This document shows, piece after piece, positions 1 to 12,800 of a stretch of 64,000 nt of DNA. Position numbers and translations under genes: made by a program. Every line of letters starts with the position of its first letter. The stretch's first letter is position 1. Source of the stretch: Ehretia macrophylla (Eukaryota > Streptophyta > Magnoliopsida > Boraginales > Ehretiaceae); contig CM075768.1 in NCBI GenBank assembly GCA_037974665.1, positions 4,800,501 through 4,864,500 of the forward strand. Direction: 5' to 3'. The notes under the pieces are model-generated. The model saw nothing but the letters and a program-made list of their open reading frames with translations. It made no database searches and was not told where the DNA came from.

Positions 1-1249
1 GTATGTTTACTGAGTTTAAAGTTTGTTATACACACTACCTCTCTTGCCCCTCTCTCTTTCTATCTCTCAAGACACATATATCCACAGGTCGAGAGAGGAG
101 AGGGGATGAAGGAAGAGGACTGGACTTTTTTTTGCCTTTTCTTCTACTTTCAGTGGGGGAATAATCACCTTAGGTACACTAAGATGTAAATTGCAAATGT
201 CCATGTCTGAGTTGTGTTGCATATATGAATGATATTTTCAAACGATGACTAATAGTTTCATTGATGTGGCACCAAAGTGGCTGTAGAACGTTATGAGAAA
301 ATTGCTGCCATTAGACCAAATAGATGTAGGCATACATCTAGTGCAGACACATCTAACATTATCTATGCTAGTAGGCCTTATCTCTGATACATTAACATTG
401 ATCTATTGACTGATAGGTAAGACATATAACATCTATTTAAACTGAACATGGGCGCCCAAGACCTAGTTGTACTTGATCTTAGTCAATGCTTGGTTCTGGC
501 AACTTCTCATGCATCTATCTCATATCATGCACAACAAAAGTAACTCTATAGTTTATACAAGTAAATGAGTAGTACAATCTCTATGAGCCCATCTGAAGCA
601 ACAACTTCATAACTCACCGTCACGGAACCCACTTTAACCCACTCATTGCCTATCTATTTGTCCCCATCTATAAGTGTTCTCATATATTCATGCATCCACA
701 CAAATGAGTGATATATGGACAATTATCTACATAGACTTGGAAGCACTCACATACATTCTCTGAAATTATACTGACAACTTCCTTCTATTTTATACAGACA
801 TCCATTGGGTTGGGCATAAGTAGCCGCATACTACAATATAATGCAAAAATTTTGAAATCTTCCTTCAGCTGCTATGCTAATTTCCAACATCATCAAACAA
901 TCTGAAGTTTATCTCTGTCCAAAAACCATTAAATATGCACAGAGAAACCCTACCCGTAATCGCTTGTCCATTCCTCCTTTCATGCAGTCTCAACGTCAAC
1001 AGAAAATATCTTACCATAGGCCTGACCATAAAAGACTATTGCTGAAAACTATGGTAATGTGTTGTTACAGACCTCTGTTACGTTAGCCGGAAATACTCAT
1101 ATTACTCATGGCTTCTCATTTTCTTCATTTCAAAATGCATAAAGTTGTTACTTCTTCAAGCAAACCACTTTGTGAACTATGCCTGCATTTAATGTTACCA
1201 TTGCCTATTCTTTAGCTTTTCTGTTCACTTGGTATTAGCATTTAATATT
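1..1249. other. Non-coding AT-rich DNA, no gene seen
   Basis: I see no reading frame with recognisable protein similarity and no RNA gene on either strand. Short frames in this stretch have no domain-like composition. It lies beyond the 3' end of the SAWADEE-type gene. Confidence 0.5.
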
Positions 1250-1370
1250 TGTTAGAATATATACTTGTTCCACACCAAAAAATCATAAATTCCTAGACCA
1301 CCTTATAAGATTATGGACTACTCCACCTAACACCAATTGATTTTAAGATGGAAGCTCATGATTCTTAACA
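1250..1370 (+). mobile_element. Solo LTR of a TRIM-type retrotransposon
   Basis: This 121-bp unit begins TGTTAGAATATA and ends TTCTTAACA. It is flanked on both sides by the 5-bp target duplication ATATT (1245-1249 and 1371-1375). It is the reverse complement of the outer LTRs of the array at 2221-3142, so this copy sits in the opposite orientation. With no internal region or second LTR, it is best read as a solo LTR left by LTR-LTR recombination. The short LTR and lack of coding capacity fit TRIM elements. Confidence 0.8.
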
Positions 1371-1639
1371 ATATTCAACACCAAACCAGCCTTTATCCTA
1401 AAGGTGAGGTTGGTTGTATAAATCTTATGATGCCACATATTCCTGTTGACAGTCATCTCCTCTCTTATTCCATGCATACGATATCTTGTTTGAGTACCCC
1501 TATCATACTTTTCTTAGGTCTTCCTCAACCCCTCTTGCGATTTACAACCTCCAAAACTTGACACCTTCTAACAAGCACCTCTACCAGTTGCACCCTAACA
1601 TGGTCATATCATCTCAGACTATTCTCCCTCATCTTATCC

Positions 1640-1960
1640 TAATCAGGATCATCCCCACTTTTGCTCAAACCATTTCGCTTCTAATCATATTCTTCCTATT
1701 ATTGCCACACATCTTTTTTGACATTCTCATTTCAGTCACTAACATCACTTGAATATGTTGGTACTCTACTGCACAGCACTTTGAACCATAAAGCAAAGCT
1801 GCTCTTATAGCTATCTTATAATACTTCCCTTTTAACTTGGGGTTTCTTCCCATCACACAATACTCCTTAAAAGCTTCTCCATTTCTTCCATCCAGCTTTA
1901 ATCTTATGATCGACATTGGTATTAATATCCTCATCCAGCTTTAATATTCAACAGCAAAAA
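1640..1960 (-). mobile_element. LINE (L1-type) reverse transcriptase C-terminal remnant
   Basis: The minus-strand translation around 1665-1934 has the pattern seen at the end of plant L1 reverse transcriptases: a KGKYYK...LLYGSKC core followed by an EMRM motif. A sister fragment with the same motifs lies at 12841-13870. The piece is truncated at both ends and has no active-site region. Its edges are uncertain. Confidence 0.55.
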
Positions 1961-2220
1961 ACATTCCATAAAGAAATTCTTTTGAAAATATTAATCTAGA
2001 TAGCAGCAATCAATATGCACAAACTGACATTTTTCAAATAAGAAAGGAAACTACAAACTGACATTTTACAAGGACAACATCATGACAGAACACTCTTACA
2101 ATGAGATAGGTATTATACCAATAAATAAAGGGGAGGTCCTTGTGGTTTTGGTTGATTACAAGGGAGGTTAGTGAAATTGACCATAATTTTTACTTAGAAT
2201 GAATATGGTTATCAAGATTC

Positions 2221-3142
2221 TGTCAAGACAACTGAGTTTTCATCTTAAAACCAATTGGTGTCAAGTGGAGTACCCCAGGATCTTATAAGGTAATCTAAGA
2301 GTTTATGATTTTTCTATGTGAGACAAGTGTATATTCTCCCACTCCCCTTTCCGTATGACCTGATTTGAGAGAGGTCACACGTGAAAAATTGAATACATGT
2401 AGACCTGATTTTGAGATGGGTCACACATGAAAGATTGAATACACATGTGGTGGATAACACATGTGAAAAATTAAAAATGCGTGGAATATGACACACGCAG
2501 AAGAAGGTTGAATGCACGTGTGACATAATTTGAGAAGGGTCACACGTGGAAGAAGATTCGTGGGACACACGCGAAAGATAAATAAGGCTAGACCAAGGGC
2601 CCAGCTCTGATACTATGTTAAGAATCATGAGTTTCCATTTTAAAACCAATTGGTATCAAGTGAAGTTGGCCCATGACCTTATTAAGTGATGTTTTTGGTT
2701 ATGATGAGCCGATGTGGGAGATACCACATTTAACATGTTAAGAATCATAGATTTCCATCTTAAAACCAATTGGTGTCAAGTGAAGTTGGTTCATGACCTT
2801 ATTAAGTAGTCTTTTTGGTTATGATGAGCCGATATGGGAGATACCACATTTAACACCCCCTCTCACGTGTAACCCAGTGAGAACAAGCTGACATGAGGGA
2901 AATGAGTCAGCGAAACGAGAGCGAGAACAAGCTGACATGAGGAAAGCGAGTCAGTGAGAACGAAACGAGATGGGTCATACGTGGTTGAATACAACTGAAC
3001 CAAGGCCCAGCACCGATACCATGTTAAGATAACTGAATTTCCATCTTAAAATCAATTGGTGCCAAGTGGAGTAGCCCAGGATCTTATAAGGTGGTCTAAG
3101 AATTTATGATTTTTCTATATAGGACAAGTGTATATTCTAACA
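2221..3142 (-). mobile_element. TRIM array with four LTRs inside one target-site duplication
   Basis: The unit is flanked by the direct repeat GATTC (2216-2220 and 3143-3147). In plus-strand order it contains outer LTR A1 (2221 to about 2339), a spacer, inner LTR B1 (2616-2735), inner LTR B2 (2736-2855) abutting B1 with no gap, a second spacer, and outer LTR A2 (3022-3142). Minus-strand primer-binding sites like the tRNA-iMet complement lie beside B1 (2597-2615) and A2 (3003-3021). A purine tract borders B2 (about 2856-2865). There is no coding capacity. The A pair resemble each other and the B pair resemble each other, so this is not a simple LTR-internal-LTR element. Confidence 0.75.
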
Positions 3143-3147
3143 GATTC

Positions 3148-3805
3148 AAAATAACAATCAATACAGCCAATTCCACATTGATCTGCTCTGTCCTCAACAT
3201 GAAAGTCTTATCTCCTTTGAAGGACAACTAACTTTGATTGCTATCGTGTTGGTGTATTTTGAGTGGCAAGACACTATTCATATATGCAATCAGTATCAAA
3301 TGGTCCTATAACTGAAGTTTGTAGAGAAATAGGAAAAGGAAAGAGAGCATTTTGCAAGAGACAGCTCTGTACATTTTTTGGGACACTATGCAGAGTGAGA
3401 AACGACAGTCTTTCAAAATTAAAGTAGAGAACACAATAGTTGAAGATTTGTAGTACTCTACTATTAAGGAATAGTTGGTCCTACATGAATGAATGTAATT
3501 CATTTGTGCATTTCACAACTATGGCAGTACTACCTTTTGCACCACCTTGGCGGTGCTTAACAACACAATAAATAAATTTCTTCTATCTTAACTTTCTGAA
3601 GAGTGCGAGTATTATGGGTGTGTATCAGTGCATCTGTCTATCTGTGTACCTATATAATCTTTTAGAGATTAAACAAGTAACCCTGAACAACAAAAAATTA
3701 GTCATTTCATGGTTCAGCCTCCTTTTGCATGATGCTTAGCAAATATGCAAAAAAATAATAATAATTAGGAACTGGACTAATGAAACAGAAACAGTAACAT
3801 AACGA
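3148..3805. other. Gene 3' flank, no gene seen
   Basis: This is the stretch between the TRIM array and the stop codon of the SAWADEE-type gene. It is AT-rich and should contain the 3' untranslated region and poly(A) site of that minus-strand gene. No single poly(A) signal stands out. Confidence 0.4.
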
Positions 3806-3894
3806 CTAAATTTTATCATCAGAAAATTGGAAGAATTCCATCTCAAGCTTCTCATGAAAGAGCTTGAAATCAGCGGACAAAGGAAGAACTATAG
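3806..3894 (-). CDS. SAWADEE-type gene, exon 6 with stop
   Basis: A strong pyrimidine tract ending in TTTACAG precedes the exon. It encodes a hydrophobic-acidic tail ([19 protein letters not shown]) and ends at TAG, 3808-3806. The reading frame is the only one open through the exon and fits exon 5. Confidence 0.55.
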
Positions 3895-6800
3895 CTGTAA
3901 AGAAAATAAGAGAAAATAAGAGGGTCATTTCAGCTGAGTGTACTTTACTAACTTTCAGTTCCAGTTCATTAAATATGAATCCTAATTTGCTGATGAATTC
4001 GACACACTATAGGTTACTTTATCTTTTGAATAAATCAATATTTCTACCACTTTATGATATAAAATGCACAACTATAATATTTTGCAATTTATATTTGCTT
4101 CAGGTGCTGTCCCTAGCACAGATGGACCTGTGGTGTTATGAATTAATTCGTCCTTGTAATGGTGCCTTCTACAGGAAATCTCAACCACATGACAAACTCG
4201 TCAAATTTCATTTTACAGCAGTTCTATCCCGGAAACTAGTTGCTGTTATTAGTCACACATGACCACTGAATCTGTGAGAACTCATGCAAGTATGAAGATG
4301 AATAGAAGTCTTTACCACTAGGAAATTAGATCCAGCTACAAGATTCAAGAACCATCGTTACAACATGCAAAGAGACCACAACAATGCAAAAGAAAAAACA
4401 GAATCCAACAAATAAAGACTTTTTGATTAGCTAAAACAGCCATGCACTTGGGAGTTAAACTAGTATCACCATCTATGCTTGCTGGCTGAAACATGAGTGC
4501 TTATAACAGCATCATTGACCAGGCTAGGTGATTCTAAGTGACTTACACATGGTACTTTTTCTTTGATCATTATGTACAGTTACAAGATGCATTAGATAAC
4601 GATAATAGAAATTAATGAACTTTTCAGATCACCCAATGGCTGGAGAGGGAGGGGGCACAGAGGAAATAGCAATCAGCTCCAGTGTGTGAACCGAAGACAT
4701 AACCAGGCAGGAATCAGAAACTTAAGCTGGCATTTACTACAAGCACTGAGCCATCCCAAGGGGAGAAACTGACTAATGACTGCAAGTGTACGATGAATGC
4801 AACCTTAGTCATATAGATGGAAATATCGGATAATGAACCATGAAGCAAAACAAAATATCTATTTGTGCATCCATCAAGTAGCAACTAACGAAGCCAATGA
4901 AGACACTGAACCATAGCAAAAGATATTGCAGTTATGTCCATTCTAATTAATTAACGAATTCACATGCATAAAGATTTCCTCTGAATTACCTTCCCCGTGT
5001 AGACACAATTAACTGATCAGGATCTTTTAAGAACTCGTATATCTTTTCAAGCTTCCTCATGCAGTCCACCACAATGGCTCCTCTTGCAAATGGCTCCACA
5101 TATAGACTAGGAAAAACATATGCTTCTGCCAGAACAGTTGTCTTTTGATGTATGAATTGTTTGATTGATGATTGGGACAAGTCTCTCTCCAAGTTGTCAA
5201 TTAATATAACGTAACGACTACCAGCTCCTATAGATCCAAAACTGTCGGAAGATTCCCCTCCAATATCTCTGTCTTCATCCCTCTGTTGATTATGTTTACT
5301 AATTCTTCCTGCATTTCAAGGTGAACAATACGAAATCAACAGAAGCATTACTCATATATTAGGATAATATAAAATGCTCTAGGATCCTTAATATTATTAA
5401 ACAAGTTTCAACATATATGCAGTACTGCTCACAAAGAACCTCCAATTAAACTAGAGTAACATCATACATATGATTGAGTTCAACTTAGGTTACTTTAATC
5501 ATATCAATCTTCATATACATTCAACAACCTCATATAAGACTCATTTAAATAAGACATTTATGAACTAAAAATAAACTTCAAATTGTCGTGACATGATAAA
5601 AGACTGTTAAGGTGCCAAAAATTGTAAAGATACCAAGGGAGAAAAGATAAAATGAGCAGAAAGTAAAGATGGTTTCCACATTTTTCCCCTTGTCTTTTCT
5701 TCGGGGCGACTAAAGAGGAACTCTCCCTTTTGTCGTAAAGAACTTGAAATATAATGTTTACATATAACCGTATTGCAATAACAAGAGAAGCAAACATATT
5801 AGTATAACATTATTTACTGACTCATAACATTAGCTTACAAAGCACTAAATAGTAGAATTCAAAACCAGACCTCCACTGGTTGATTTCAAGCCACTGAACT
5901 TCCTGCCACTTTCCATGTCCTACAAGACAAAGATTTGGAATATGTTTGGAGTTATCTTGAGAAAGGAGATGAATGTTGGCAAGTCAAATTAGTCCTATAT
6001 GGCAACTTGTGAGAAGTCAACTTTGTGAGCTGTAAATACTAAATAGTTACAGTATATAGTTTGATTTTGTTTTAGTACTGATTGTAATCACTTAATTCAT
6101 GGGATAGTGTTGATTGTAATCACCCAATTCATGGGATACTTAGATGGAATGACAAATATAAAAGGACAGTACTGTCACTATGAAGATTCACTCATTCATG
6201 GCCATACATTCTCTTTGTATCTTGTTTTTTAGTATAACTTTGTCATGGCATCAAAGCCACAACTAATGCGTTTAGTTTAAGCTCTTCTAGGGTTGTATAT
6301 AAGAGATATTATATCTCTTCATAGTTATCTGTTTTTGCTCAGTCTTAGTTGTCATAGTTATTTGTGATATTTGAGTTTGGGTCTTTTTGATCTTTTTTTT
6401 TTCTTAAAAAAAGTGGTTGCAGAGTTTTATTTTGTTAGAATGGCAGAGAAGAATGAAATATTGGGAATCAAATTCAATGGAAAAAATTACTACACTTGGG
6501 AATTTCAGTTTCAAATGTTTGTCAAAGGAAAGGATCTTTGGGGTCACATTAATGACAAGAACTTTGAACAACAAATTGTTCTGAACCTTTGACCCTATAA
6601 AACCCCCAAAGGGATGTAGGACTACTTGAAGAAGATTTACAATCAAGGGAATTCAACTAGAAGAAACCACTTGGAACATGAGATTGCAAGTTACCATCAA
6701 GGCTCCAAGTCCATTCAGGAGTTTTATTCGGGTTTTATCAATCTTTGGACAGAATATTCAGAGATTGTTTCTCTGAATGTTCCCGACAACGCTTTACATG

Positions 6801-9800
6801 TTGTACAAAAAGTCCATGAAGACAGCCAAAGGGATCAATTTTTTATGAAACTCGGTAAGGAATATCAGTAGGTTCGATCAAATTTGATGAGTCGAGATCC
6901 AGTCCCATCTCTTGACATCTGCCTCAATGAACTTCTTCATGAAGAACAACGCTGCATCACTCAAGCTTCTCTAGAACAAAATGATGGGTCATTACAGAAT
7001 TTGGGTTTGGCTTATGCTACTCAAACCAGACCTCGTGACAAAAGCAAGATACAATGCTATAGTTGTAAAGAGTATGGCCACATTGCTACTGAATGCAAGA
7101 AGCCATTTTGCACCTATTGCAAGACACATGGGCACATCATTTCAGTTTGTAGAAGATGCCCAAACAACAAGACTAAGGCAGCTTATCATGCTTGCACTTC
7201 TTCCACTCCTTTTAACTCCTGAATTAGTTTAACAAATGATTCAGTCTGCACTTTCTGCTATGGGATTTACTGGTAAGAATCAATGCTCATCTACTTGGAT
7301 TTAGATTCAGGTGCATCAAATCACATGACCTCATCTGATTCTACCCTTACCAATGTAAGAAAATACAGCGGTAATCTAGAAATTCAGACTGCAGCTGGTA
7401 AGTCCGTTCCTATCGCTTCCGCCGGAGATATTTCTCATTCTTACCCTTAAATGATATTTTTGTTTCCCCAAACTTATCCACTAATTTGATCTCTATTGGA
7501 CATTTAGTCAATAACAATTGTCAAGTCTCATTTTCTTGATCTAGCTCTATTGTACAGGACCAGGACTCGGGGAGAGTGATCATGACGGGGCCTAAATGCA
7601 GTAGATTATTTCCATTGCCAGTTCAACAAGTACCTCGCATTCCTCTTGTTTCTTTTGTTTGTACTACTTCCATGAATAATACCAGTTATGGCACAAGCGT
7701 CTTGGTCATCCTCATTTGGAAAAATTGTTATCTTTGTTAAACTTTGGTTCATTGATAAAAATAAAAATAAAAAAGCAAAGTTTTCACCAAGTGATGTTTC
7801 TTTTGATTGCTCTAGTTGCAAAATGGGCAAAAGTAAAGCATTACCGTTCCCCACTCATGTTGATAATTCTACTTCATGTTTTGATCTTATTCACACTGAT
7901 GTTTGGGGTATTGCTCCTATAATGTCATATTCTCAACACAAGTATCTTGTAACCTTTATAGATGATTATAGCCGTTTTACATGGATATATTTTTTACACA
8001 CCAAGGCTCAATTATTCGAAGCATTTAAAAAGTTTTGTGCCTTGACTTTTACTCAATTTGGTGTCACCATAAAAATTCTTTGATCTGATTCAAGGGGAAT
8101 ATGTGTCTCATGAATGCCAAAATTACCTTCAAGATGGAGGCATAATATCTCAGCGAAGTTATCCTTACACTCCGCAACAAAATAGAATTGTGGAAAGAAA
8201 TAATAGACACCTACTTGATGTTGCCAGCATCCTTCTTCTAGAATCTTTTGTTCCTTCCATATTCTGGGTTGAAGCCATTTCTACTGTTGTTCATCTTGTC
8301 AATTGGTTACCATCACCTAAACTCTTAAATCAATCTCCATTTTTCCACCTACACAAATCTCATCCTAAATACCATTCTCTTCATGTCTTTGGTTGTGTTT
8401 GTTTTGTACATCTACCTCCCAAAGAACGCAATAAGCTTACTGCTAGGCAGCTCGTTGTGTTTTCTTAGGCTATGCACATCATCAAAAATGGTTCTTGTGT
8501 TTCAATCATTCTATCAAACACCTTCGCATTTCTAGAAATGTGGTATTTTTTGAACAAACATACTTCTATCAACAATAGGTTGTTCTCATTCCACAAGAAT
8601 CTATCTCATATCTCCTTACCTTTGAAGACATGGATACTACATCTAGTTTCACACCTCTTCCCACCTTTGAGGACTTCAATGTCAATTCTCGTTTCAAACC
8701 TTAATATATGTACACTCACTACAATCGTCATCAAAATGGTACAACTAGGCTCCATGAACAGGAACTCTCCCCGGCACCAGATCCCCAAGTTGATCCTTTG
8801 CCCCTTCGTCGTCCTACTCGTCCTCCCCGTTCTCCCGATAAGTTTGGTTTTTCTCACACCTCTTTGACTGCCACCTTGTTTTCTATTTTTATTCCTAACT
8901 CTTACTTGCAGGCTGCTAAACATGATTGTTGGAAAAAGGCAAGATGAAATTGATCTCTTGCAGTCTAATCAGACTTGGGATTTTGTTCCATGTCCTCCTC
9001 ATGTTCATCCTATCGGTTGCAAATGGATATACTCTGTTAAACTAAATTCTGATGGCTCTTTAGATCGTTACAAAGCTCGATTGGTTGCACTGGGTAACAA
9101 CCAAGAATATGGCATCCACTATGAGGAAACATTTGCTTCAGTGGCCAAGATGACGACAGTTCGAATTTTTCTTGCTCTTGCTGTTTCACACCGCTGGCCC
9201 TTATACCAAATGGATGTAAAAAATGAGTTCTTACATGGAGATCTCAAAGAAGAAGTCTACATGAAAATTCCTCCCAGTATTACAGCAACTACCAAAAATG
9301 ATGTTTGTCGATTGCAACGATCTCTTTATGGCCTTAAAGAAGCACCTCGCGCTTGGTTCGATAAGTTTCGACTTACACTACATCATGCTCATTTTCAACA
9401 AAGCAACTCTGATCCCTCCATGTTTCTACACCACACACACATTGGCATAACAGTTCTTCTTGTCTATGTTGATAATATTATCATCACTGGTACAGATTCA
9501 GTAGGTATTCGTGAGCTTCAAGATCTATTACATTTGTCATTCGTCCTTCAAAATGAAAGACCTTGGGCATCTCACATATTTTTTGGGTCTTGAAATTCAC
9601 ACATCTTCTGCAGGCGTCTTTGTTAATCAACACAAATACACTAAGGATCTTGTTGTTTTGGCTCGCCTAGAGAAGTCTTCTCCTGTTGATACTCCCTTGG
9701 AAGTCAATGTCAAGTACAGTCGAGATGATGGTGACCCACTTTCTGATCCCACATATTATCGTACTCTTGTGGGAAGCCTATCTCACCATTACAGGACCAG

Positions 9801-12800
9801 ATATTGCTTATGCAGTGAATCTTGTCAGTCAATTCATGTCTGCCCCAAGGCATTTACACTTGGCTGCTATCAAACGAATCATTCGCTACCTTCTTAGGAC
9901 ATCTGAATGTGGGTTTTTTTTTCCTCATCAATCAGCTCTTCATTTTCAAGCCTTTAGTGATGCACATTCGGCAAGTTGTCCTGATACACGACGTTCTACA
10001 TCTGGTTGGTGCATATATCTTGGCAATGCACTTATCTCTTGGAAATGCAAAAAACAGGACCGTGTTTCTAAATCCTCAACGGAAGCAAAATATCGTACCA
10101 TGTCTACCACATGTTCAGAGATTGTTTGGATTCGTCGTCTTCTTTCTGAGCTAGGTTTTTCAATGGCAACCACTACTCCCCTTAATGTGGACAATAAGAG
10201 TGCAATTCAGGTAACCATTAATCCGGTATTTCATAAGCAAACTAAACACATTGAGGTTGATAACCATTATATTCGTAAAGCTTATGATAAGGGTATCATT
10301 ACTCTCCTACATGTGCCATCGGACCGTCAAATAGCAGATATCCTTACTAAAGCTCTATCGCGAAAAACACATCAAATTTTTGTTGACAAATTGATGTTGG
10401 TTAATTCCCCCACATCAATTTGAGGGGGATGTTGGCAAGTCAAATTAGTCCTATATGGCAACTTGTGAAAAGTCAACTTTGTGAGCTGTAAACACTAAAT
10501 AGTTATTGTAAATAGTTTGATTATGTTTCAATATTGATTGTAATCACTTAATTCATGGGATATTGTTGATTGTAATCACTTAATTTATGGGATAGTGTTG
10601 ATTGTAATCACCCAATTCATGGGATACTTAGACGGAATGACAAACATAAAAGGAAAGTGTTGTCACTATAGAGACTCACTCATTCATGGCCATACATTCT
10701 CTTTATATCTTGTTTTTTAGTATTACTTTGTCAATGAAGAAAGAAGTTTGATGAGAGTTTTTGGTATGTATCTGCTAGATCCTACACAACAATATTTATA
10801 TTCATAGAAGAAGAGGGGGAGCGAAAACACAAATATACCCTTCAGCAACAATAGTGAAGAAATAAGCTAACAATAACTAAACAAGTAATCCTAGAAACTA
10901 TAACAGACCCCCCTTAAGCTAGAGCATACAAATCAAACATTCCCAACTTGGTAGAAAACTGTTGAGAGAAGCATGAGGTAATGCCTTAGTGAAAACATCT
11001 CCAAGCTAACTACCAAAGCAAACAAAAGGATTGACAATCGGTTTCCAAAGCAAGTCACGGACAAAGTGGCAATCAACTTCAATATGTAACTGTCCGGTCA
11101 TGAAAACAAGAACGTTAGCAATGAAATATCAGCTTGATTATCACATGCATTTCCATATGTATAAGAACAACAATGTGAGTGCTAATATCATGAAGGAAAG
11201 TAAATCCATTACATTAAAGCTCAATATTTTGCCTTGCGCTAGATCTTGCAATGATACTCTGCTCTTTACTATGCCAAGTAACATGATTACCCCTACAAAA
11301 TTACAAGTATTTGGTGTGAAGCCGCATACCTAAGTATCATTTTTTATCATCAATCAATGCGTATTGAGTCACTGTCGAAGATAATGATATCATTCACATA
11401 TGGAGTGAAAACAATACTTTGGAATGAAAACCACTGTTTGATCACAAATGCACTAAATCAGTCAAACAAACTACTTTAGACCATAGAAAGCCTTATGTAA
11501 TGAGAAGTAGAATGGTTTTCACTAAGAACCACATACGTAGGTGGTTAGTCCATACGCACTTCCACTACACATCTAGAATAATTGTTCATATCCAAAAGAT
11601 GAAGAAAGCAAAAAAAATAGAGATTCAACAAAAATTTCAATAAATCACCAAATCAACAACCAATGGAGTTTCCCACATTAATTCAGCTCCAAAGAAGTAG
11701 AAATTCTAGGTATTAATTCAAGCTAAAAAACTCCACAAACAGCAAATCTAAAACCAACATGCGAAAGTTCTGAAAACAAAGAAAATTCATAACACACAAC
11801 AAATAGAATCCAAAAAACCAGATCAACTCAAATCAAACCAAACCTTTTCACACTAGGTGGAGTCAACTATAGGAATCTAAAGATAGCTGAATTAGAGAAA
11901 GATAGAACTATCAAATAGACAGTTAAAGTACAGCTGTAGTATAGCTGTCACAAATGTAACTAACCGACTTTCACCTCAGATAGGTTTGCACCTATCTCTG
12001 TATAAATAGCCAATGTACTACACTGAAATTAATTGAATAAGATTGAATACTTTTCTGAAAATATCCTTCTCCCATTCTCTCTCAAATTCTTTCATGCTAT
12101 CATAGAGCAAGGTTGACCCTTCTCTTTTTTTTCGAGAGCCTCCATTGGAGATCTCTCTCAAAGCTCACATTGAGCAATATGAGGAGCTCCATCACTATAG
12201 TTGAAGCCTCCTCACATCTTCTTCTCCAACTTTGCTGGTTTATTTTCTTCAATTCTTCAAACCCTACCTTTCATTTTTTGAGCTACTCATCAAATGGCTT
12301 CCACATCAATGGCGACCAATTCATCTATGGAGCTTCCAATAGAGTTGAAGCTCCTTCTACAAAATCTAAACAATCTCGTTCAGATCAAAGTAGACAACAC
12401 AAACTACGTGCTATGGAAAGCTTATGTTCAAGGAGTTCTTGATGCACACCAGATGTTTGATCATGTGATTGGAGTAGATCAATGCCCTAGCAAACAGCTT
12501 ATTATAGTTGAAGGATCCTTCACTCCCAATCCAGCTTATCAGACATGGCTTCTCAGAGATAAGCATCTCAAAAGCTACCTTTTTCCTTCTATTACTCCCT
12601 CTGTTCTTCCTCAAGTCTTGAATCTTCCTACTGTTGCTTTTACCTAGAAAACCCTAGCCACTAGGTTCAATTCACTCAGCAGGCCTCATATCCAACAACT
12701 GAATTAGAGATAGCTAGAAATATCAAATAGACAGCTAGAGTACAGTTGTCACAAATGTAACTAACTAGCTAATTAAGCATGATTGAATAAGATTGAATAC

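Larger units (their letters stand above)
5974..10733 (+). mobile_element. Complete-ended Ty1/copia retrotransposon in intron 2
   Basis: It is flanked by the target duplication ATGAA (5969-5973 and 10734-10738). LTRs lie at 5974-6244 (271 bp) and 10430-10733 (304 bp), both TG...CA. A primer-binding site related to the tRNA-iMet complement starts at 6245. A GAGGGGG polypurine tract abuts the 3' LTR. Gag, protease, integrase, RT and RNase H occur in copia order but are broken by stops and frameshifts, so it is not autonomous. It sits antisense to the host gene. Confidence 0.9.

Noticed and set aside
3864..4262. 132-codon plus-strand frame
   Set aside because: It lies opposite exons 5 and 6 of the minus-strand gene, has no protein-like motif, and its openness is explained by the antisense coding.
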